Assembly: GCF_004522215.1 (NCBI RefSeq)
Contig: NZ_SDLR01000008.1
Coordinates: forward strand, 62,001 to 126,000
DNA: 64,000 nt
Direction: 5' to 3'
DNA from: Ammoniphilus sp. YIM 78166
Lineage (GTDB): Bacteria; Bacillota; Bacilli; Aneurinibacillales; RAOX-1
A model generated the notes under the pieces. The model searched no databases. It worked only from the letters and a program-made list of their open reading frames with translations, and had not been told where the DNA came from. The stretch's first letter is position 1; each line of letters opens with the position of its first letter. Of the stretch, positions 59,004-64,000 are shown piece after piece. Made by a program: the position numbers and the translations under genes.

Positions 59004-60500
59004 ATGGGGATTCGGACGCGAAGTGAAAACGAAGCATGGGCAAGGACGGTCTTAGATCGAGAATGGAAGATGCTCATTGGCGGGGAATTGGTCGAAGCGC
59101 AAGAGGGAGAGACCTTTGGCAGCTATTCCCCTGCAACCGGAGAATTTTTGGCAGCGGTACCATACGCCAAAAGAGAGGACGTTGATCATGCTGTAGAAGC
59201 GGCCAAAGCTGCTTTTCCAGCGTGGAGCAAGACGCCGGTTTTGGAACGTGTAAGAATGGTTCGTGAGCTGATTGCGCTGTTGAAGGAAAAGGCAGAGATC
59301 TTAGGGCTGATTGATGCCGTCGACTCCGGTAACCCGGTGACGGCCATGATTGGCGATGTCCACCTGGCTGCCGCCATGCTCGATTACCAGTGTAATGCTG
59401 CGATGGAAGTCAAAGGGGCAACGATTCCTTCCACCTCTCAGCATTGGCATATCACCCGCAGGGAACCCTATGGAGTCGTAGGTCGCATTATTGCATATAA
59501 CCATCCGATTCTTTTTGCCGCTGCGAAAATCGGGGCTCCTGTACTGACGGGAAATACGCTCGTACTTAAGGTGCCGGATCAGACGCCTTTAGCCCCCTTG
59601 CTTCTTGCCGAATATATAAAAGACATTTTTCCGCCTGGAGTCGTTAATATCATATCAGGGGATGGTCTAACTACAGGAGACGCCTTGGTCAGGCACCGCG
59701 ATGTGAAGCGAATTGCCTTGATTGGTAGCGTACAAACGGGACAGCGCATCCTGCGGTCAGCAGCAGAGGTGGGAATTAAGCATGTGAGCTTGGAATTGGG
59801 CGGGAAAAACCCGATGATTGTTTTTCCAGATGCTGACCTGGATAAGGCGGTAGAAGGAGCGGCGAATGGGATGAACTTTTCTTGGAGCCAGGGGCAGTCC
59901 TGCGGATCCACGACTCGCTTGTTCTTGCATCAAGCGATCCATGATGAATTTGTAGAAAAGCTGAGGAGGAGGGTAGAAGGAATACGTATCGGTCAGCCGC
60001 TCGATCCGGAAACGGAAATGGGTTGCCTAGTATCTGAAGCTCAATTCGACAAGGTGAATGCTTACATTCAGCTTGGAAGGGATGAAGGGGCCGAGTGCAT
60101 CACAGGAGGAGGAAGACCGCATGGAGCGGAATTTGAAAAGGGATATTTTGTACGGCCTACGATCTTTACTCAGGTTACCAATGACATGCGGATTGCTCAA
60201 GAAGAAATCTTTGGCCCTGTGCTTAGCGTGATCCCCTGGTCAGATGAAGAAGAGGTAATCCGCTTAGCCAATGCTACAGACTATGGCCTAACAGCTGCGG
60301 TGTGGACTCAGAATATCAATAAAGCGTTTTCGTCGATTGATCAGCTGCAAGCAGGTTTTACTTGGATTAATGGGAGTGCGCGCCATTTTATTGGGGTTCC
60401 TTTTTCAGGGCATAAGAGCAGCGGGCTGGATTCGGAAGAAGGGATTGAGGAGTTGATCAGCTTTACGCAAAACAAAACGGTGAATGTGATGATCGGTTAA
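59004..60500 (+). CDS. aldehyde dehydrogenase family protein
   Basis: A 498-residue NAD(P)-dependent aldehyde dehydrogenase with the catalytic Glu in LELGGKNPM and the catalytic Cys in SWSQGQSCGSTTR. It differs clearly from praB. Adjacent GTG (59001) and ATG (59004) codons follow GAGGAGGG; ATG is preferred. The next genes are an HTH fusion and a ThDP enzyme that may produce an aldehyde by decarboxylating a 2-oxo acid, so it could oxidise that aldehyde. Substrate unknown. Confidence 0.87.
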   Translation: MGIRTRSENEAWARTVLDREWKMLIGGELVEAQEGETFGSYSPATGEFLAAVPYAKREDVDHAVEAAKAAFPAWSKTPVLERVRMVRELIALLKEKAEILGLIDAVDSGNPVTAMIGDVHLAAAMLDYQCNAAMEVKGATIPSTSQHWHITRREPYGVVGRIIAYNHPILFAAAKIGAPVLTGNTLVLKVPDQTPLAPLLLAEYIKDIFPPGVVNIISGDGLTTGDALVRHRDVKRIALIGSVQTGQRILRSAAEVGIKHVSLELGGKNPMIVFPDADLDKAVEGAANGMNFSWSQGQSCGSTTRLFLHQAIHDEFVEKLRRRVEGIRIGQPLDPETEMGCLVSEAQFDKVNAYIQLGRDEGAECITGGGRPHGAEFEKGYFVRPTIFTQVTNDMRIAQEEIFGPVLSVIPWSDEEEVIRLANATDYGLTAAVWTQNINKAFSSIDQLQAGFTWINGSARHFIGVPFSGHKSSGLDSEEGIEELISFTQNKTVNVMIG

Positions 60501-60511
60501 TCGGAAGAATC

Positions 60512-60540
60512 TTGACCCTGTCTGCATGTACAGGAATAAT
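60512..60540 (+). promoter_or_regulatory. possible promoter before HTH-isochorismatase gene
   Basis: TTGACC at 60512-60517, a 17-base spacer, and AATAAT at 60535-60540 in the 73-base gap after the aldehyde dehydrogenase gene. Confidence 0.5.
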
Positions 60541-60573
60541 AGAGGTATTATGGCACCGGGATAGGGGATCGAG

Positions 60574-61350
60574 ATGGATAAGGATTATTTAACAATTAAA
60601 GAAGCGGCTAAAATGCTGGGAGTATCCTCAAGCACGCTGAGGAGATTGGAAAAGGATGGCGTGGTGGAAGGGTACGGACTCCATGTTTACTATACGCCAG
60701 GCGGGCAACGCCGGTATTACTATAATGAGGTCGAGTATGCGTACAAGAAATGGGGAGTATCTAAGAAAGTTGGTTTCGGGGCAAAACCCTGCATCATCGT
60801 GCGGGATTTGATCAGAGCTTTTACCGATGAATCATCGAAGGCTGGCTATGATTTGAGTGAGGTGATTGAGCAGACCCGAATCTTGCTCGAGCAAGCGAAG
60901 GAGGAGCAGATTCCGGTGATCTTTGCCATTACCTTTTATGAACCGGGGAATCGCTATTCAGAGATTTGGGCGAAAAAGATTGAATCCAATCAATTGCTGA
61001 TCAAAGATTCCGTGTGGACGGAAATCGATCCAAGGCTATCTAGCTTTGCATTTGAAGAAGTGATGTTTAGTCCCTATGTATCGCCTTTCTTTCGTTCGCA
61101 GCTGGCCGACTGGATAGAAGAGCATGAGATCGATACGGCAATTGTGGCGGGCAACAGTACCAGCGGCTGCGTCAGGGTTACGGTGATTGATGCCCTACAG
61201 CATGGACTGCGTCCCATTATCGCTAAGGAAACAGTAGGTGATCGTTCTCCCTTAATTAATGAGACCGCCTTACTGGAATTGGATGCAAAGTATGCGGATG
61301 TGGTGTCCATGGAAGAGGTTCTCCGCTACTTTGCGAGTTTGCGGAAATAG
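60574..61350 (+). CDS. MerR-type HTH fused to isochorismatase-fold domain, triad Lys replaced
   Basis: A 258-residue fusion. Residues 5-50 are a MerR/excisionase-like winged HTH (LTIKEAAKMLGVSSSTLRRLEKDG, then YYTPGGQRRYYY). Residues about 70-255 are an isochorismatase-fold hydrolase domain: Asp78 (CIIVRDLIRAF) and Cys199 (GNSTSGCVRVTV) are kept, but the triad Lys position (LYKERASCFF in the protein at 53461) reads MFSPYVSPFF, with Ser166. The catalytic triad is thus incomplete, which suggests a ligand-sensing, one-component regulator derived from an amidase. It lies between the aldehyde dehydrogenase and ThDP enzyme genes. Residual enzyme activity cannot be excluded. Confidence 0.83.
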   Translation: MDKDYLTIKEAAKMLGVSSSTLRRLEKDGVVEGYGLHVYYTPGGQRRYYYNEVEYAYKKWGVSKKVGFGAKPCIIVRDLIRAFTDESSKAGYDLSEVIEQTRILLEQAKEEQIPVIFAITFYEPGNRYSEIWAKKIESNQLLIKDSVWTEIDPRLSSFAFEEVMFSPYVSPFFRSQLADWIEEHEIDTAIVAGNSTSGCVRVTVIDALQHGLRPIIAKETVGDRSPLINETALLELDAKYADVVSMEEVLRYFASLRK

Positions 61351-61371
61351 ACATAATGGGAGGTAGAGGAA

Positions 61372-63015
61372 GTGAACGGAGCCCAAGCGGTGATTGAAAC
61401 ATTGAAGCGGGAAGGCGTAAAGTACGTCTTTGGCTTACCCGGTACAACGATCATGCATCTATTGGATGCATTATATGATGAAGAAGAGATTCGTTACATT
61501 TCGGTGAGACACGAGCAAGTCGCTTCTTTTATGGCGGATGGCTTCGCCCGTTCATCAGGGAAGGTTGGCGTCTGTATGGCATCCCGAGGTCCTGGTGCTG
61601 CCAATTTAACCATTGGCATCCATAATGCCTACGCGGAGTCTGTACCGGTGGTTGCGATATTGGGACAAGTATCGGATGAGCTGTATCATCGCGACGCCTT
61701 TGAAGAAATGGACCTGGTCAAATTTTTCGAGCCTATTACCAAGTGGTCTTTTGAGGTTCACAACACCCATCGCATTCCCGAGCTTCTGCAGCGGGGAATC
61801 CGAACTGCGATGTCCGGTCGGCCGCGACCCGTGGCTGTATCGATTCCGCTGGATGTCCAGTTAAAGGAGGCTGACTTTGCTTTTGGCCCTGCCCTTCGCA
61901 GGCATCATCAGATTGTGGATGTGGAAGGCATCCGGAAGGCTCTTCCGATATTGAAGGAGGCTCAAAATCCCGTGATTTTTGCAGGAGGGGGAGTCGCCAT
62001 CTCAGGCGCTTCGGATGAGCTGGTCCAATTGGCTGATCAGTTGCAGGCGCCCGTTGTGACCACATGGAGAAAAGCGAATGTATTCCCCAATGACCATGCG
62101 CTCTATTTTGGGAATGTGGGTCCGGGCTGTCCGCCCGTCAGCTGGGATGTGCTGAAAGAGGCCGATGTGTTGCTTGCTGTAGGGCTTCATTTTTCCGAAT
62201 TTTCCACCAACCGTTGGACGACGATCTCCGAACATACCAAAATCATTCATGTGGATGTAGACGAAAACGAACTTGACAAGGTGTACATGTCGGAGGTTTC
62301 CTTATTGGGGGATGCCAAGGCCACGTTAGCCGAATTGCTGCGCGAACTGGATGGGTACCAAGTGGACTCCGTTCATCGGTCGCTCATCCCAGGCTATCGC
62401 GAGCGATTTCGAGCGGAGATACGGCTTCCTGAATGGAAAGAAAATACGCCGGTAGCCTCTTCCGCTGTGATGGAATCCATTGGCCGGATGATGGAAAAGC
62501 ATGACGTGATCCTCGTCGAGGACGCGGCCACCTTCGGGGCCTGGATGCTGAGATATGGTTCGTTTCAGCCGGGGCAGTATTATGCTGCGGCCGGAGGCTC
62601 GATGGGCTGGGGCTTCCCGGCAGCGATGGGCATTGCGCTAGCTCACCCCGATCGCCGTGTAGTGAATGTCACAGGTGATGGCGCCTTTTGGATGGTGGCT
62701 CAAGATATGGAGACGGCGGTTCGCGAGAACATTCCGGTGATTAACATTGTATTGAATAATTTCTGCTACGGGAATACGCGAGATCGCCAAAAAACCGCTC
62801 ATCAGGGCAGGTATATCGGGATTCACTATCAGAATATTGATTTCGCCCAATTTGCTCGATTGCTGGGGGCTCACGGGGAGCGCGTCGAGAGCGCGGATCA
62901 GCTCGATCAAGCGATTGAAAGAGCCATTGCCTCCGGCAAGCCGGCCATTATCGACGTGATCCAAGACCAGTGGGAGGGCTTGCCGCCAGGATCCATTCCC
63001 GCTGTGGCCAAATAG
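61372..63015 (+). CDS. thiamine diphosphate-dependent enzyme (acetolactate synthase/benzoylformate decarboxylase superfamily)
   Basis: A 547-residue ThDP enzyme of the three-domain type. The conserved Glu lies in RHEQVASFMADGFAR; the ThDP/Mg motif is GDGAFWMVAQ through LNNFCYGNTR. It begins at GTG after GGGAGG. It could be a 2-oxo acid decarboxylase, carboligase or related lyase; no small regulatory subunit gene of acetolactate synthase is adjacent, which argues against branched-chain synthesis. With the nearby aldehyde dehydrogenase a decarboxylation-oxidation route is conceivable. Substrate unknown. Confidence 0.85.
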   Translation: MNGAQAVIETLKREGVKYVFGLPGTTIMHLLDALYDEEEIRYISVRHEQVASFMADGFARSSGKVGVCMASRGPGAANLTIGIHNAYAESVPVVAILGQVSDELYHRDAFEEMDLVKFFEPITKWSFEVHNTHRIPELLQRGIRTAMSGRPRPVAVSIPLDVQLKEADFAFGPALRRHHQIVDVEGIRKALPILKEAQNPVIFAGGGVAISGASDELVQLADQLQAPVVTTWRKANVFPNDHALYFGNVGPGCPPVSWDVLKEADVLLAVGLHFSEFSTNRWTTISEHTKIIHVDVDENELDKVYMSEVSLLGDAKATLAELLRELDGYQVDSVHRSLIPGYRERFRAEIRLPEWKENTPVASSAVMESIGRMMEKHDVILVEDAATFGAWMLRYGSFQPGQYYAAAGGSMGWGFPAAMGIALAHPDRRVVNVTGDGAFWMVAQDMETAVRENIPVINIVLNNFCYGNTRDRQKTAHQGRYIGIHYQNIDFAQFARLLGAHGERVESADQLDQAIERAIASGKPAIIDVIQDQWEGLPPGSIPAVAK

Positions 63016-63044
63016 CCGTTTCTACTTATCAAGGAGGGATCAAT

Positions 63045-64000
63045 GTGAAAAAGCAGCTTTTTGCATCGTTCATTTCGGTATGGGCTGGCATTCTGATTTT
63101 AGCTGGTTGCGGGGGACAGCAAGTGGAAACAGCGAAGGAGAATCCTGGAGCAGCCCCAGCTGCACAGCCACAAGGAGCCAAGGTCGTGGAGAATCTATCC
63201 CTGACTTTGGCAGGAGGAAATCCAGGCGGGTTTTGGTCTTTGATTGGGGAGGGCGTTTCGAGTGTGCTTCGGGAATCCATTCCCAATACGCAAGCCAATT
63301 ATGAGCCAGGAGCTGGAGTCCCCAATACGATCAATACGGCAAGTGGAAAAATTACAATGGGGCTGGCTCACAACTTTGAAGTAAAAGCAGCGTTAACGGG
63401 AATGGAGCCCTACAAGGAGAAAGTTCCCGAAGTTCAAGCGATTGCAACCGTATACAATAATGCCCCCCAACAGTTTGTCATCACCCAAGAGTTCGCGGAC
63501 AAATATGGCATTCAAAGTTTGGAGGACATTGCAGAGAAAAAACCGCCCATTCGCGTGGCCATCAATCAAAGGGGAAATATGACCGAGACGATCAATCGCT
63601 TGTCCTTTGAAGCAAATGGCTTTACTTACGAGGATATCAAGAGCTGGGGCGGTGAGGTATACTTTGATTCTTACAGCCAAGCCATACCGCTGATGAAGGA
63701 TAATAAAATTGACCTTTTTGGTGTTCCCGCTTTTGCCCCAGATGGCAAAATTCTAGAGCTTCTAGGCTCGAGGAAAATTGCCTTGCTCCCATTGAATGAG
63801 AAAGCCCAAAAGCTCCTGGAAGAGCAGCTAGGCGTCCCTACCGGTGTGATTCCAGCAGGATCCTATGAATTCCTAAAGGAAGATGTCCAGACTTCGCTTT
63901 CCTCTGCAATTATTGTGGTTGATCCGAAGATGTCGGTGGATGAAGCGTACACCATAACGAAAACCTTGGTAGAAAACTTGGAGAGAATTAAAGCACTCCA
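63045..64000 (+). CDS. TAXI family TRAP solute-binding lipoprotein (partial, runs off window)
   Basis: The first 318 residues of a TAXI binding protein; the 3' end lies beyond the window. Translation starts at GTG (the ATG two bases earlier reads straight into TGA) with AAGGAGGG upstream. Signal peptide with lipobox LAGC (Cys22), an Ala/Pro linker, then LSLTLAGGNPGGFWSLIGEGV. It is very similar to the protein at 7187, so the ligands are probably alike. Its permease is not in the window and may follow. Confidence 0.92.
   Translation, partial: MKKQLFASFISVWAGILILAGCGGQQVETAKENPGAAPAAQPQGAKVVENLSLTLAGGNPGGFWSLIGEGVSSVLRESIPNTQANYEPGAGVPNTINTASGKITMGLAHNFEVKAALTGMEPYKEKVPEVQAIATVYNNAPQQFVITQEFADKYGIQSLEDIAEKKPPIRVAINQRGNMTETINRLSFEANGFTYEDIKSWGGEVYFDSYSQAIPLMKDNKIDLFGVPAFAPDGKILELLGSRKIALLPLNEKAQKLLEEQLGVPTGVIPAGSYEFLKEDVQTSLSSAIIVVDPKMSVDEAYTITKTLVENLERIKAL

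Noticed and set aside
1..64000. Insertion sequences, prophage, tRNA or rRNA genes
   Set aside because: No transposase, integrase, phage or RNA gene signatures were seen anywhere in the window.

Overview
The window looks like a catabolic region of a Gram-positive bacterium of the Bacillales (Paenibacillaceae/Brevibacillaceae-like is my best guess, not proven). The grounds are moderate G+C, strong AGGAGG-type ribosome sites with frequent TTG/GTG starts, lipobox solute-binding proteins, an RpiR regulator, and a protocatechuate 2,3-cleavage gene order like that of Paenibacillus. There are no rRNA, tRNA, transposase or core housekeeping genes. An actin-like ATPase/ribbon-helix-helix pair of plasmid-segregation type is present, so either a large plasmid or a chromosomal catabolic island is possible.

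Layout. 0-3.9 kb: MFS carrier, IclR regulator, orphan EutA-like reactivase. 3.9-18 kb (cluster 1): IclR regulator, then a long operon with TRAP-TAXI uptake, Rieske oxygenase, small Cys-rich protein, class II aldolase-type (de)carboxylase, Gfo/Idh dihydrodiol dehydrogenase, tautomerase, catechol-2,3-dioxygenase-like enzyme, meta-cleavage hydrolase, a ferredoxin-UbiD fusion, BsdD-like subunit, UbiX, and a ParM-like/RHH pair. 18-20.9 kb: IclR, a stand-alone nadC and an EamA permease. 20.9-32 kb (cluster 2): three IclR regulators, pobA, and a complete protocatechuate 2,3-cleavage set (praH, B, E, G, F, D, C, A). 32-35.1 kb: IclR and a two-subunit Rieske dioxygenase. 35.2-47.7 kb: an RpiR-controlled peptide/D-amino-acid unit (succinyl-desuccinylase, GNAT, N-succinylamino-acid racemase, Opp/Dpp ABC importer, M81 and M20 hydrolases). 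48-58.7 kb (cluster 3): a second Rieske/aldolase/TRAP-TAXI set, an amidase-like hydrolase, IclR, and a Pht4-Pht1-Pht5-like phthalate module. 58.9-64 kb: aldehyde dehydrogenase, a MerR-HTH/isochorismatase-fold fusion, a ThDP enzyme and a third TAXI binding protein cut by the window end.

How it fits together. The central inference is phthalate-type catabolism: uptake of an aromatic di-acid by TRAP-TAXI, Pht3-like dioxygenation, Pht4-like dehydrogenation, decarboxylation (Pht5-like or class II aldolase-like) to protocatechuate, then 2,3-cleavage through the pra enzymes to pyruvate and acetyl-CoA. 4-Hydroxybenzoate enters through PobA. Cluster 1 may decarboxylate further with UbiD to a catechol and use its own extradiol dioxygenase and hydrolase. 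The lone nadC shares a 31-bp upstream motif with cluster 1. This parallels the phthalate-induced quinolinate phosphoribosyltransferase OphE of Burkholderia cepacia DBO1, which offsets inhibition of NAD synthesis by phthalate. Eight IclR-family regulators and several families of repeated operators suggest layered substrate-specific control. Substrates are inferred from homology and context, not proven.
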